From NCBI RefSeq assembly GCF_001629705.1, contig NZ_CP015378.1:1550001-1614000 (forward strand): 64,000 nt of DNA, written 5' to 3'. This DNA comes from Fictibacillus phosphorivorans (GTDB taxonomy: Bacteria > Bacillota > Bacilli > Bacillales > Fictibacillaceae). Under the pieces are notes generated by a model. It was given only the letters and a program-made list of their open reading frames with translations. It did not search any database and was not told the origin of the DNA. Positions 18,496-27,904 of this stretch are shown here, piece by piece; the first letter of the stretch is position 1; every line of letters begins with the position of its first letter. Both the position numbers and the translations under genes were made by a program.

Positions 18496-19068
18496 ATGAC
18501 AAATTTGCGCCAGGATGCCTGGACAAAAGATGAAGATGCTATTCTTGCTGAAGTAACACTTCGGCATATTCGAGAGGGAAGCACACAGTTGGTTGCCTTT
18601 GAAGAGGTAGGAGAGAAGCTGACGAGAACACCAGCAGCCTGTGGATTTCGGTGGAACTCACTTATTCGTAAACAATATGATAAAGCGATAACCGAGGCTA
18701 AAAAAGTACGCAAAGAGAGAAACAAGCGAAAAGTTAAACCGTTTGCTTCTACCATTGAACATCACAGTGAAGAAGTGCTTCAAATGGAGCATTACAACAC
18801 CGTGAAAAATGATAAGCCTCTATCTTTAAACGAGATCATCTTGTTTTTGCAGCAGCTTCAGGCTGAAAAACCGGTTTCCAAGAACTTAGAAGCGGAAAAT
18901 AAAGCACTGATGTTGAAACTTCAGAACCTTAAGAAAGAAAACGGAACGTTGAAGAATAAACTTACTAAAGTGAATAAAGAATATGAAGCCGTACAACGAG
19001 ATTATCAAGATGTATTGCAGATTATGGACAGGGCAAGAAAGTTAGTAGAAGTACCTGTTAGAAATTAA
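18496..19068 (+). CDS. gerR: RsfA-family sporulation regulator GerR
   Basis: 190 residues. The N-terminal Myb/SANT-like DNA-binding domain (about 5-60; [20 protein letters not shown] ... [17 protein letters not shown]) is followed by a basic linker and a C-terminal coiled coil (about 105-175). In B. subtilis ylbO encodes GerR, a sigma-E-dependent repressor in the mother cell. Synteny (rpmF ... ylbO-ylbP) supports this identity over the forespore paralogue RsfA. The ATG at 18496 is preceded by TGGGGGGATC. Confidence 0.88.
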   Translation: MTNLRQDAWTKDEDAILAEVTLRHIREGSTQLVAFEEVGEKLTRTPAACGFRWNSLIRKQYDKAITEAKKVRKERNKRKVKPFASTIEHHSEEVLQMEHYNTVKNDKPLSLNEIILFLQQLQAEKPVSKNLEAENKALMLKLQNLKKENGTLKNKLTKVNKEYEAVQRDYQDVLQIMDRARKLVEVPVRN

Positions 19069-19096
19069 AAAAAGATGGCTTCCGCCATCTTTTTTA
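19067..19096. terminator. Terminator between gerR and ylbP
   Basis: Stem AAAGATGGC/GCCATCTTT with a 4-nt loop, flanked by A on the left and T on the right, so usable in both directions. Confidence 0.88.
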
Positions 19097-19100
19097 TTTT

Positions 19101-19580
19101 TTATGCAAGGCGTTGTTCACTTACGCCTGTTGGATACCATACATAAGGATTTTGTCCACGGTCACGATCTTGATTATAGGTTACAGCTTCAAAGCCCATC
19201 TTCTCCCAAAAACCGCCAGATTGTTGTCTGCCATTTGTCTTGATTGGAAGCTGGAACGTTTTTGCGAACTCTACTAAAGCTTTCCCTAACCCCTTAGTCT
19301 GATGGTGAGGCAATACTTCTAATTTCCAAAGCTCTAAATAATCTTGTGGAGGATCAAAGTATTGATCATAAGCAGCTTCGATCTGATACAAGCTCATACG
19401 TGCAACTAGTTTATCACCATAATAAATTCCGTAGAATGGAGACTCACTGTCGTTTTCGATCATATTTTCTTGAAGATCCTCAAGCATTGACAATTCTTGT
19501 ACGCCGTATTCCTTGAACTGCTTAAATTCTTCAAGTGTTTTATAGTTAACTAATAATTTTTTTACTTCATATTTAAACAT
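19101..19580 (-). CDS. ylbP: GNAT-family N-acetyltransferase YlbP
   Basis: 159 residues with a GNAT fold. WKLEVLPHHQTKGLGKALVEFAK is the acetyl-CoA binding motif A (Q/RxxGxG/A form). The C-terminal FWEKMGFEAVTY is typical of the family's last strand. The acceptor is unknown. The ATG at 19580 follows GGGGGAGAACAT. Convergent to gerR, as in B. subtilis. Confidence 0.88.
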   Translation of the reverse strand: MFKYEVKKLLVNYKTLEEFKQFKEYGVQELSMLEDLQENMIENDSESPFYGIYYGDKLVARMSLYQIEAAYDQYFDPPQDYLELWKLEVLPHHQTKGLGKALVEFAKTFQLPIKTNGRQQSGGFWEKMGFEAVTYNQDRDRGQNPYVWYPTGVSEQRLA

Positions 19581-19660
19581 ATGTTCTCCCCCAGTCTTTC
19601 TGTACTTTTCTCTATATTTATAGTATATACTAATTATGCAAAAAATTCTTTAAAAATAAA

Positions 19661-19686
19661 ATATTCGTTTAGTTTACGCTTACAAA
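19661..19686 (+). promoter_or_regulatory. Candidate sigma-E-like promoter of the acyl-CoA carboxylase operon
   Basis: ATATT (19661-19665), 13-bp spacer, CTTACAAA (19679-19686; 6 of 8 to CATACAnT). It is suggestive because the related yng carboxylase genes of B. subtilis are mother-cell expressed, but it is not decisive. Confidence 0.3.
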
Positions 19687-19746
19687 AAAGGATTTTTGGT
19701 TTTTATGTCGAAAAAGGTAATGTTGACAACAGGAAGGAGGATGAAC

Positions 19747-21090
19747 ATGAAAAAAATATTAATCGCTAATCGTGGTGAGATTGCACTGCGTATTATTCAA
19801 ACGTGTAAAGAAATGGACATTCAAACGATTGCTGTATATTCTGAAGCAGACAAAGACCTCCCTTTTGTAAAAGCTGCTGATGAAGCGGTACATATTGGTG
19901 AACCTCCAGTAGCAAAATCTTACCTGCAGAGTGATGTGATTCTAGAAGTCGCTCTCAAACATAAGGTAGATGCTATTCATCCGGGTTATGGATTGTTATC
20001 TGAGAATGATGAGTTTGCCAAAAAGATAGAGAAAGCTGGAATAGCATTCATAGGTCCGTCGCCACAAACGATTGAATGGATGGGCGATAAGATTATGGCG
20101 AGAAAAACGATGCAGCAAGCAGGTGTACCTATCGTACCTGGGACGATAGAGCCAATCGAAGATGTTGAAGAAGGTGTGAAACTTGCTGAGCAGATCGGTT
20201 ATCCCGTAATGCTTAAAGCAAGCAGCGGTGGTGGCGGAATCGGTATGGTAAAATGCGATAACCGCGAAGATCTTCATAAACATTTTGTCTCCTCACAACA
20301 AAGGGCAAAGAATTACTTTGGTTCTGGCAGAATGTTCATTGAGAAATGTATCGAGAATGCAAGACATATTGAAGTTCAAATCATGGGTGATACTCATGGG
20401 AATATCGTTCATCTTTTTGAAAGAGATTGCAGCGTTCAGCGAAGAAATCAAAAAGTTGTCGAAGAATCACCATCACCGTTTCTAACAGAAAGCCTTCGTT
20501 CTAAAATTACTGAATCTGCTGTTAAGGCTGCTGAAGCAGTAAATTATGTGAATGCAGGAACTGTTGAATTTGTCGTAAGTGAAAATGGAGATTTCTATTT
20601 TCTAGAGATGAACACACGACTTCAAGTTGAACATCCTGTTACTGAGAGTATTACTGGGCTCGATCTAGTAAGATGGCAGATCCAAGTGGCTAGAGGTGAA
20701 AAGCTACCATTAACGCAAGAGGAGATCATGAGTAATGGTCATGCAATAGAGTTTAGGCTTTATGCTGAAGATCCCATCACTTTCTTCCCATCACCTGGTA
20801 AGATTGAAAAACTCATATGGCCGAGTTCTGAGAATGTAAGGATCGATTATGGTTATGAGAGCGGAAATGCTGTTACTCCATTTTATGACCCGATGATTGC
20901 GAAAATAATTGTAAGCGATTCCAACCGTGAGAATTGTATTAAGAATGCGGTTGAATTCTTTGATGCACTTGAGATAGATGGCCTAAAAACAAACACACCG
21001 CTCTTTCAAATGATCTTGAAAGAAGAGGATTTTGTAAAAGGTGACTACACCACAAGTTATTTAAGTAAAAAGAAAGTATCAAAACCATAA
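19747..21090 (+). CDS. Acyl-CoA carboxylase, biotin carboxylase subunit
   Basis: 447 residues. ATP-dependent carboxylation of biotin: N-terminal KKILIANRGEIALRI, ATP-grasp glycine loop KASSGGGGIGM, and catalytic FLEMNTRLQVEHPVTE. It ends after the biotin carboxylase domain, so the biotin carrier is the separate next gene. The ATG at 19747 has AAGGAGG 6 bases upstream; the ATG at 19741 abuts that site. It is AccC-like, but the linked carboxyltransferase is of the PccB type, so it is probably a catabolic acyl-CoA carboxylase rather than housekeeping AccC. Confidence 0.92.
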   Translation: MKKILIANRGEIALRIIQTCKEMDIQTIAVYSEADKDLPFVKAADEAVHIGEPPVAKSYLQSDVILEVALKHKVDAIHPGYGLLSENDEFAKKIEKAGIAFIGPSPQTIEWMGDKIMARKTMQQAGVPIVPGTIEPIEDVEEGVKLAEQIGYPVMLKASSGGGGIGMVKCDNREDLHKHFVSSQQRAKNYFGSGRMFIEKCIENARHIEVQIMGDTHGNIVHLFERDCSVQRRNQKVVEESPSPFLTESLRSKITESAVKAAEAVNYVNAGTVEFVVSENGDFYFLEMNTRLQVEHPVTESITGLDLVRWQIQVARGEKLPLTQEEIMSNGHAIEFRLYAEDPITFFPSPGKIEKLIWPSSENVRIDYGYESGNAVTPFYDPMIAKIIVSDSNRENCIKNAVEFFDALEIDGLKTNTPLFQMILKEEDFVKGDYTTSYLSKKKVSKP

Positions 21091-21111
21091 TTAAACAGAG
21101 GAGAGAGAGAG

Positions 21112-21324
21112 ATGAAAGAAATTACAGCATCTATGGCAGGCACAGTTTGGCAAGTATTGGTAAGTGAAGGTGATGAAGTAACAGCTGGACAAACGGTTAT
21201 TATCTTAGAGTCTATGAAAATGGAAATACCTGTTGACGCTGTTGATGCAGGAACAGTAGAAAACATTAAGTTTGCATCTGGAGACTTTGTGAATGAGGGC
21301 GACGTACTCGTTACACTTAAATAG
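21112..21324 (+). CDS. Biotin carboxyl carrier protein (free-standing)
   Basis: A 70-residue single biotinyl domain with the biotinylation motif ESMKMEIP (K36). It resembles B. subtilis YngHB. It shuttles carboxybiotin between the flanking carboxylase and carboxyltransferase subunits. The start follows GAGGAGAGAGAG. Spacing is 21 bp from the previous gene and 54 bp to the next, consistent with one operon. Confidence 0.93.
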   Translation: MKEITASMAGTVWQVLVSEGDEVTAGQTVIILESMKMEIPVDAVDAGTVENIKFASGDFVNEGDVLVTLK

Positions 21325-21378
21325 AATTATCATGCAAACAATCTGAACGAGCGCTCACTCTCTTGAAGGAGGTATATC

Positions 21379-22917
21379 ATGGTAGCAAAATTAGAAAATC
21401 AATTAAAAGAAAAGATCGACCAGATTGAAGCTGGTGGTGCACAGAAATATCATGAAAAGAACAGTTCTCAAAATAAGATGTTCGTTCGTGACCGACTAAG
21501 ACTTCTTTTTGACAATGGTGAATACACCGTAGAGGATGCAAAATTTGCAAACAACCAAGCAGGAGACCTTCCAGCTGATGGAGTTGTAACAGCGATTGGA
21601 AAACTTGGCGGAAAGACGGTCTGTGTAATGGCCAATGATTCTACTGTAAAAGCTGGATCTTGGGGAGCTAGAACAGTTGAAAAGATCATTCGCATACAGG
21701 AGACTGCACAAAAGTTAAAAGTTCCGATGCTTTATCTTGTTGACTCGGCAGGTGCTAGAATTACGGATCAGATCGACATGTTTCCAAACCGCCGTGGAGC
21801 AGGAAAGATTTTTTATAACCAAGTGAAAATGTCTGGGATGATTCCACAGGTTTGTATTCTTTTTGGACCATCAGCAGCAGGTGGCGCTTATATACCCGCT
21901 TTTTGTGATATCGTGATCATGGTCGATCAAAATGCTTCTATGTACTTAGGGAGTCCTCGAATGGCTGAAAAAGTAATTGGGGAAAAAGTGACGCTTGAAG
22001 AGATGGGCGGTGCAAGAATGCATTGTTCTGTTAGTGGATGCGGAGACGTTCTAGCAGTTGATGAAACAGAAGCCATTGAAGAAGCGAAAAGGTATCTATC
22101 TTATTTCCCTAGTAACTATAAATTAAAGGCTCCGAATGCTGATGCTGTCGCTCCAAAAGCGGGAAGAGAGTTAGAAGCAATCGTGCCGGAAAATCAGAAT
22201 GTTCCGTTTGATATGTATGAATTTATAGATGGACTCATTGATGAAGGTAGCTTCTTTGAGATGAAAAAATTATTCGCGCAAGAGATCGTGACGGGCTTTG
22301 GTCGTATTGACGGAAAACCAGTTGGGATCATCGCAAATCAGCCTAAAGTTAAAGGCGGCGTACTCTTTGTTGATTCAGCGGACAAAGCAGCACGATTTAT
22401 CACGCTTTGTGATGCTTTCTCCATTCCGCTTCTTTTCTTATCAGATGTTCCAGGATTTATGATCGGAACGAAAGTAGAGAGAGCTGGGATCATCCGTCAT
22501 GGAGCAAAGTTGATAGCAGCGATGAGTGATGTAACGGTGCCAAAAATTTCAGTGATCGTCCGAAAAGCATACGGTGCAGGTCTATACGCGATGGCGGGTC
22601 CAGCATTTGAACCTGATTGTTGCATTGCTTTGCCTACGGCTCAGATTGCAGTTATGGGACCTGAAGCAGCAGTGAACGCAGTATATTCGAATAAGATTAA
22701 TGAGATTGAAGATGTGAAAGAGCGTATTCAATTTGTTCAGCAGAAGCAACAAGAATATAAAGAACATATCGATATTTATAAACTAGCATCTGAAATGATC
22801 ATTGATGATATTGTTTCACCTTCATCCTTAAGAGATGAACTAACAAATCGTTTTGCGTTCTATGAAAACAAAGAAATGGTATTCAGTGAACGAAAGCATC
22901 CTGTTTATCCTGTTTAA
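21379..22917 (+). CDS. Acyl-CoA carboxylase, carboxyltransferase subunit (PccB/YngE type)
   Basis: 512 residues with fused N- and C-terminal crotonase-like carboxyltransferase domains, as in propionyl- or methylcrotonyl-CoA carboxylase beta subunits. Motifs include GPSAAGGAYIPAFCD, YLGSPRMAEKVIGE, GIIANQPKVKGGVLFVDSAD, and VERAGIIRHGAKLI. The acyl-CoA substrate cannot be fixed from sequence. The start follows GAAGGAGGTATATC. It ends the three-gene operon, and a terminator follows. Confidence 0.92.
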   Translation: MVAKLENQLKEKIDQIEAGGAQKYHEKNSSQNKMFVRDRLRLLFDNGEYTVEDAKFANNQAGDLPADGVVTAIGKLGGKTVCVMANDSTVKAGSWGARTVEKIIRIQETAQKLKVPMLYLVDSAGARITDQIDMFPNRRGAGKIFYNQVKMSGMIPQVCILFGPSAAGGAYIPAFCDIVIMVDQNASMYLGSPRMAEKVIGEKVTLEEMGGARMHCSVSGCGDVLAVDETEAIEEAKRYLSYFPSNYKLKAPNADAVAPKAGRELEAIVPENQNVPFDMYEFIDGLIDEGSFFEMKKLFAQEIVTGFGRIDGKPVGIIANQPKVKGGVLFVDSADKAARFITLCDAFSIPLLFLSDVPGFMIGTKVERAGIIRHGAKLIAAMSDVTVPKISVIVRKAYGAGLYAMAGPAFEPDCCIALPTAQIAVMGPEAAVNAVYSNKINEIEDVKERIQFVQQKQQEYKEHIDIYKLASEMIIDDIVSPSSLRDELTNRFAFYENKEMVFSERKHPVYPV

Positions 22918-22924
22918 TCACAAG

Positions 22925-22951
22925 AACCTCCCTTACTCGGGAGGTTTTTTT
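22925..22951 (+). terminator. Terminator of the acyl-CoA carboxylase operon
   Basis: Perfect stem AACCTCCC/GGGAGGTT, 6-nt loop, T-run. Confidence 0.9.
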
Positions 22952-23007
22952 AGTATCCCTTAAGAATATGATAGTATCGAGAAAGAGAATGTAGGGGTGA
23001 GCTATAT

Positions 23008-23895
23008 ATGAGAGTGAGTGTCATTGGCGGCGGAGCAATCGGGTTATTAGTTTCCTATTTTATAAACAAAAATGGAGGAGAACCCGTAGTATATACAAGA
23101 AGCTATGAACAAGCGGAGGAACTTAGAAAGTTTGGATTAACATACAAAAGCGTGGATGGTTCAGAGACAACTGTAATGGTCGATGCAAAACCTTTTGCAC
23201 AATATTCTGGTGAGGAATCCTGGTGTGTGATTGCAGTTAAACAAACAGCTATGAATGAATTGATGGGATTGAATAAATACCGAAACGTTTCCTATCTCTT
23301 TTTACAGAATGGAATCAGTCATCTATCTTTTCTAAATAGCTTGCCGCAAAAACAAATAGGCATTGGTGTTGTTGAACATGGAGCGATAAAGACAGGTCTT
23401 ACGACAGTTCATCATCTTGGAGAGGGCAGGATTAAACTCTCTTCTTATCGAGGGGATTATGAACAGAGATGGAGCGAACTTCTTCATTCAAGTCATTTTC
23501 CGATTTCTTTAGAGACAGAGTGGGAGCCCATGGTTTATGAAAAACTAATTATGAATGCATCCATCAATCCTCTTACCGCGTTGTTAAGAATAACAAATGG
23601 AGAACTATTAACAAATATATATGCTTTATCTATGATGAGAGAGCTCTTTAACGAAACCATTTCTGTATTGAATATGACAGAACAGCGCGAAGTGTTATGG
23701 AAGGAATTGTTAGTCTTGTGCAGAAATACTTCATTAAACCGATCCTCTATGTTAAAAAGCGTAGAGAGCGGGAAGCAAACGGAGATAGAGAGTATTACGG
23801 GTGAGATTATTAAGCGAGGACTGCAGTTAAAGATCAAAACCCCTTATTCTCGTTTTGCGTATGAAGCGATTCGTGCATTGGATTGGAGAGGATGA
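23008..23895 (+). CDS. panE: 2-dehydropantoate 2-reductase
   Basis: 295 residues. NADPH-dependent reduction of ketopantoate to pantoate in pantothenate/CoA synthesis. The N-terminal Rossmann motif is VIGGGAIGLLVSYF. KLIMNASINPLTALLRITNGELL carries the catalytic Lys and the conserved N-x2-NPLTAL stretch. The B. subtilis counterpart is ylbQ. The ATG follows TAGGGGTGAG. The next gene starts 4 bp after the stop. Confidence 0.93.
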   Translation: MRVSVIGGGAIGLLVSYFINKNGGEPVVYTRSYEQAEELRKFGLTYKSVDGSETTVMVDAKPFAQYSGEESWCVIAVKQTAMNELMGLNKYRNVSYLFLQNGISHLSFLNSLPQKQIGIGVVEHGAIKTGLTTVHHLGEGRIKLSSYRGDYEQRWSELLHSSHFPISLETEWEPMVYEKLIMNASINPLTALLRITNGELLTNIYALSMMRELFNETISVLNMTEQREVLWKELLVLCRNTSLNRSSMLKSVESGKQTEIESITGEIIKRGLQLKIKTPYSRFAYEAIRALDWRG

Positions 23896-23899
23896 ATGA

Positions 23900-24283
23900 T
23901 TGGCTAGTGTTGTAGGTGCGATTGTGGCTACATTGATAACCGTTCCTTATATTGTCTTTTTTCTTGTTAATAAGAGTATGCTAAAAGTTACGAAAAAAAG
24001 GAGAAAAGCCTTTAAGGCGGGTGTTGATAGTACAACGTTATTTTTATTTTTTGCTATTGAAAGAATGACTGTGGAAATTTGGGGACACTCTTATTATTGG
24101 ATTCTTATACTCGTATTCTTATTCGGGTGTTTGCTTTTTACATATGTGATTTGGAAAAATGATGTAGAACTGTCTATCGGAAAAATACTTAGGCTGAATT
24201 GGCGTCTACATTTTCTTGTTCTTTCGATCGGTTACTTTTCGTTGATGACATATGGAATCATTTCACGTATTTTGGACATTTAG
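23900..24283 (+). CDS. DUF3397 membrane protein
   Basis: 127 residues with four predicted transmembrane helices and a basic cytoplasmic loop (KVTKKRRKAFKAG). It matches the DUF3397 family found in bacilli next to bshC; function unknown. The TTG start at 23900 is supported by GGAGAGGATG inside the end of panE, suggesting translational coupling. Confidence 0.82.
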   Translation: MASVVGAIVATLITVPYIVFFLVNKSMLKVTKKRRKAFKAGVDSTTLFLFFAIERMTVEIWGHSYYWILILVFLFGCLLFTYVIWKNDVELSIGKILRLNWRLHFLVLSIGYFSLMTYGIISRILDI

Positions 24284-24363
24284 AGCATATTTTTTATGTT
24301 CTTTATTCGTTCTTTGCTATACTCGTTAAGGATGTAATTGATACGTAGAAAGGAAGTTCATAA

Positions 24364-25986
24364 ATGAGACTGGAGGAAATGCAGCTTCATACATCGCCTT
24401 TTTTAGAAGGGTACTCCAACGGAGATGCGGAGGTTGTCCGTTTTTTTGATTATAAATCTCCTTATGATAAACACGAATGGACAAAGAGACAACAGGAATT
24501 GAAGCGTTATTCGTTTCCTAGAAAGGGTCTAACGGATTATCTGACTACTTATAATCAAAAGATTGGTTCCTCTGCGAAAACAATAGAGAATATACAAAAA
24601 CTGAATGCAGAAGAGAGTTTAGCTGTTGTTGGTGGACAACAAGCGGGACTTCTAACCGGTCCTCTCTTAGTGATCTACAAATGCATCAGTACGATTCAGC
24701 TAGCAAAACAAGCTGAGAAAGAATTAAATGTTCCCGTTGTTCCAATATTTTGGATCGCTGGTGAAGATCATGATATGGATGAGATCAATCATGTTATGGT
24801 CCCTAAGAACAATACAGCTAAAAAAGTATCATTAAAGTCAGCGAGCAATGTTAAGTCTTCAGCCTCCTTATGGGAGTGGGATAGTGATGAAGTTCAACCT
24901 TGGTTGAAGGAAGTATTTAGTTCCTTTGGGGAAACAGCTTTTACGAGTGATTTAGTCGCAGAGACTGAACGTATCTTAAAAGACTCAGACTCTATCGTTA
25001 CGTTCTTCGCAAAGCTTCTATCCAAATGGTTTTCTGAAGAGGGGCTTATCGTTTTAGATTCTGGAGATCCTTCGTTAAAAAAACTGCAATCTTCCATGTT
25101 AAAAGAGATGATAGTTCATAACAAAGCGATAGATGAAGCTTTCAACGTTCGAACTGAAGAACTGTGTACAAGTGGATATTCAGCTCCAATTGAGATACAA
25201 GAGAACAATGCTCATCTCTTCTATACGAAGAATCAAGAACGGATCTTACTGTATCGTGATGAAGAGGGATTCTCTTCTAAAGAAAAAGACTTCACGATCT
25301 CTGAATCAGAACTTCTTGAGGAAGCGATTAACCACCCAGAAAAATTCAGCAATAATGTAGTGACACGACCATTGATGCAAGAATTTCTTTTACCGGTATT
25401 ATCGTTTGTGGCTGGACCAGGAGAGATTGCCTATTGGGCTGTGCTAGGAAAGGTTTTCGGTCAATTTAACAGAATGATGCCTATCCTTACACCAAGGCTA
25501 TCTTTTACTCTTGTTACGACTGGCGTTAATGAATTGCTTCAATCAAAAGCTATAACGGTGAAACAAGTTTTGGAAAATGGAACAGAAGAATATAAACGTG
25601 AGTGGTATGCAATGAACCGACCGATCGAGACTTACGACACCGTGCAATCTGTTAAAGCAGAATTTACTTCTTCCTATGAAAAGTTGATCCGATTAGCAGA
25701 AGATATCGATCCAAAACTCCTTGCCGTTGCAGATTTGAATTTAAAAAGAATCTTATCGGAGATCGACTATATGGAGAATAAGTTAGAACAACGTGTTCGA
25801 AAAAAGGTAAAAGAACCACTTGCCGAATTTGATGAGATCATGCTTCAATTGAAGCCGACTGGAATCTTGCAAGAGAGGGTATGGAACATCTATCAATTCG
25901 TAAATGAAGGAGGTTCTTTTCTTATGAACCAACTTGTACAATACCCTTATCAATTCAATGGGAAACATAAGATTGTATATGTTTAA
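24364..25986 (+). CDS. bshC: Putative cysteine ligase BshC (bacillithiol synthesis)
   Basis: 540 residues of the BshC (YllA) family, which adds cysteine to GlcN-malate in the last step of bacillithiol synthesis. Family motifs visible are GGQQAGLLTGPLL near residue 91 and WIAGEDHDMDEINH near residue 128. The C-terminus is a helical coiled coil. An extended -10 box TGCTATACT lies at 24315-24323. The ATG follows GAAAGGAAG. A terminator separates it from mraZ. Confidence 0.94.
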   Translation: MRLEEMQLHTSPFLEGYSNGDAEVVRFFDYKSPYDKHEWTKRQQELKRYSFPRKGLTDYLTTYNQKIGSSAKTIENIQKLNAEESLAVVGGQQAGLLTGPLLVIYKCISTIQLAKQAEKELNVPVVPIFWIAGEDHDMDEINHVMVPKNNTAKKVSLKSASNVKSSASLWEWDSDEVQPWLKEVFSSFGETAFTSDLVAETERILKDSDSIVTFFAKLLSKWFSEEGLIVLDSGDPSLKKLQSSMLKEMIVHNKAIDEAFNVRTEELCTSGYSAPIEIQENNAHLFYTKNQERILLYRDEEGFSSKEKDFTISESELLEEAINHPEKFSNNVVTRPLMQEFLLPVLSFVAGPGEIAYWAVLGKVFGQFNRMMPILTPRLSFTLVTTGVNELLQSKAITVKQVLENGTEEYKREWYAMNRPIETYDTVQSVKAEFTSSYEKLIRLAEDIDPKLLAVADLNLKRILSEIDYMENKLEQRVRKKVKEPLAEFDEIMLQLKPTGILQERVWNIYQFVNEGGSFLMNQLVQYPYQFNGKHKIVYV

Positions 25987-26004
25987 AACCTTAAAATATT
26001 TTAG

Positions 26005-26039
26005 AAAAAATCCTGTGCTACAGCAGGATTTTTTTTTTT
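26005..26039 (+). terminator. Terminator of bshC
   Basis: Stem AAAATCCTG/CAGGATTTT with an 8-nt loop and more than ten T. Confidence 0.9.
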
Positions 26040-26058
26040 GTACACGAATAATACTTGT

Positions 26059-26107
26059 AGTGGTGAAAAGTGGAGCGTTGTGGTAGATTTAGGGGAGAAA
26101 GTGGGGT
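26059..26107 (+). promoter_or_regulatory. MraZ operator: TGG boxes at 10-bp spacing
   Basis: TGG occurs at 26061, 26071 and 26081, followed by GGGG at 26092 and TGGGG at 26102. The boxes are spaced by one helical turn directly upstream of mraZ. MraZ is known to bind short TGGG-type repeats before its own gene, so autoregulation of the division cluster is expected. Confidence 0.7.
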
Positions 26108-26113
26108 GATCAT

Positions 26114-26545
26114 ATGTTCATGGGAGAGTATCAGCACAGCATCGACGAAAAAGGACGTATGATCATCCCCTCCAAGTTTCGTGAAGAACTAGGCACAGAG
26201 TTTATCTTAACTCGCGGATTGGATCAATGTGTATTCGGCTATCCTTTAAATGAGTGGAAAGTCATAGAGGAAAAACTGAAGAGTTTGCCATTCACTAAAA
26301 AGGATGCACGTGCATTTACTCGTTTTTTCTTTTCTGGAGCTGCTGAGTGTCAGTTAGATAAACAGGGAAGAGTAAACATTGCATCTCCGCTCAGAGACTA
26401 TGCAAAACTAGAAAAGGATTGCGTAGTGATAGGTGTGTCGAATAGAATTGAAATTTGGAGTAAATCAATTTGGGAAGAATACTTCTCAAAGTCAGAAGAC
26501 TCATTTGGAGAAATTGCAGAGAGTCTGATGGATTTTGATTTATAA
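26114..26545 (+). CDS. mraZ: Transcriptional regulator MraZ
   Basis: 143 residues with two AbrB-like SpoVT/MraZ half-domains. The motifs [16 protein letters not shown] (about 12-27) and [16 protein letters not shown] (about 80-95) are the tandem DNA-binding loops. It forms a ring and represses the dcw operon. The ATG at 26114 ([15 protein letters not shown]) follows AGTGGGGTGAT, which overlaps the operator. rsmH follows after 31 bp. Confidence 0.97.
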   Translation: MFMGEYQHSIDEKGRMIIPSKFREELGTEFILTRGLDQCVFGYPLNEWKVIEEKLKSLPFTKKDARAFTRFFFSGAAECQLDKQGRVNIASPLRDYAKLEKDCVVIGVSNRIEIWSKSIWEEYFSKSEDSFGEIAESLMDFDL

Positions 26546-26576
26546 CCCTTAAGTTTATAGCAGAGAGGAATTTTCC

Positions 26577-27509
26577 ATGTTTGACCATATAACCGTATTA
26601 AAACAAGAATCAGTAGATGCTTTACACGTGAGACCAGATGGAATTTATGTTGATTGTACGTTAGGTGGGGCAGGTCATAGTGCACTTATTCTGTCTCAAT
26701 TAGAAACTGGCCATCTATACGCATTTGATCAAGATGACATAGCTATTGAAAACGCCCGTCAGGTTCTAAAGGAACATGAAGGAAAGTATACGATTATTCG
26801 CAGTAATTTCCGTCATATTAAAGAAGAGCTTTCTAAACGTGGCATACATAAAGTAGATGGCATCCTGTTCGATTTAGGTGTCTCTTCTCCACAACTAGAC
26901 GAAGCGGATAGAGGGTTTAGCTACCAGCATGACGCTGAGCTTGATATGCGAATGGATCAATCAAGTGATCTTACAGCAAAAGAAGTTGTAAATGAATGGT
27001 CGTTCAATGAGCTGATGAAGATCATCTCAAGGTATGGCGAAGAAAAATTCGCTAAACAGATCGCTAGAAAGATTGAAGCAGCTCGTGAGAAAAAAGAGAT
27101 TCAAACAACGGGTGAACTTGTCGAAATAATAAAGGACGCTATACCTGCTCCTGCAAGAAGAACAGGTGGACATCCTGCAAAACGAACGTTCCAAGCCATT
27201 CGTATTGCTGTAAATGATGAATTGAACGCTTTTGAAGATGCTTTGCAAGATTCCATTGAACTATTAGATGTGGGTGGCAGGATTGCAGTTATCACCTTCC
27301 ATTCTTTAGAAGATCGTGCGTGTAAGAATATACTTAAAAAAGCAAGCACAGGTCCGGAACTCCCTCCAGGTCTGCCGGTTATACCAGAAGAATACAAACC
27401 AGAATTAAAACTCATCACAAGAAAACCGATCGTACCTACAGACGATGAGCTTGAAGAAAACAGAAGATCACGCTCAGCAAAATTGAGGGTCGCTGAAAAA
27501 CAAAAATAG
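26577..27509 (+). CDS. rsmH: 16S rRNA (cytosine1402-N4)-methyltransferase
   Basis: 310 residues (MraW). SAM-binding motif [11 protein letters not shown], with [22 protein letters not shown] and the C-terminal [15 protein letters not shown] typical of RsmH. It methylates C1402 in the 30S decoding centre. The start follows GAGAGGAATTTTCC. It belongs to the mraZ-spoVD transcription unit. Confidence 0.97.
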   Translation: MFDHITVLKQESVDALHVRPDGIYVDCTLGGAGHSALILSQLETGHLYAFDQDDIAIENARQVLKEHEGKYTIIRSNFRHIKEELSKRGIHKVDGILFDLGVSSPQLDEADRGFSYQHDAELDMRMDQSSDLTAKEVVNEWSFNELMKIISRYGEEKFAKQIARKIEAAREKKEIQTTGELVEIIKDAIPAPARRTGGHPAKRTFQAIRIAVNDELNAFEDALQDSIELLDVGGRIAVITFHSLEDRACKNILKKASTGPELPPGLPVIPEEYKPELKLITRKPIVPTDDELEENRRSRSAKLRVAEKQK

Positions 27510-27523
27510 AGAGGAGAGCTAAA

Positions 27524-27889
27524 GTGAGCAATTTAGCCTATCAAGTTCAAAAACAACAAGTACAATTACAGCCAGAAAGAAATCCAAAACCGGTACAGCA
27601 ACCATCACCATCTCGAAAGATATTTACAAAAGGTGAAGTCGTTTTATGGGGAGCTATGGGGGTCGTCTTAATTGCTGGATTGATTTGGCTCATTTCTCTA
27701 TACGCGTCTGTTTATCAGGCCACTGCTAAAGTTGAGAGTATTCAAAAGGACCTTACTGCTGAAACAAAGATCGTTGAAGATTATCATCTTCAAGTTACAG
27801 AACTAAGTAATCCGGAACGCATCATGAAATTGGCAAAGAAACAAGGGTTTATCTTTGACGATAAGAACGTTAAAGTGGTTCAGGACTAA
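27524..27889 (+). CDS. ftsL: Cell division protein FtsL
   Basis: 121 residues. A basic, Gln-rich cytoplasmic N-terminus, one transmembrane helix (about 39-62) and a short extracytoplasmic coiled coil ending in the FtsL/DivIC-type PERIMKLAKKQGF. It is a bitopic divisome protein acting with DivIB and DivIC. GTG start with GAGAGGAGAGC upstream. Placement between rsmH and pbpB confirms identity. Confidence 0.94.
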   Translation: MSNLAYQVQKQQVQLQPERNPKPVQQPSPSRKIFTKGEVVLWGAMGVVLIAGLIWLISLYASVYQATAKVESIQKDLTAETKIVEDYHLQVTELSNPERIMKLAKKQGFIFDDKNVKVVQD

Positions 27890-27904
27890 AAAGCAGGTGT
27901 TGTT

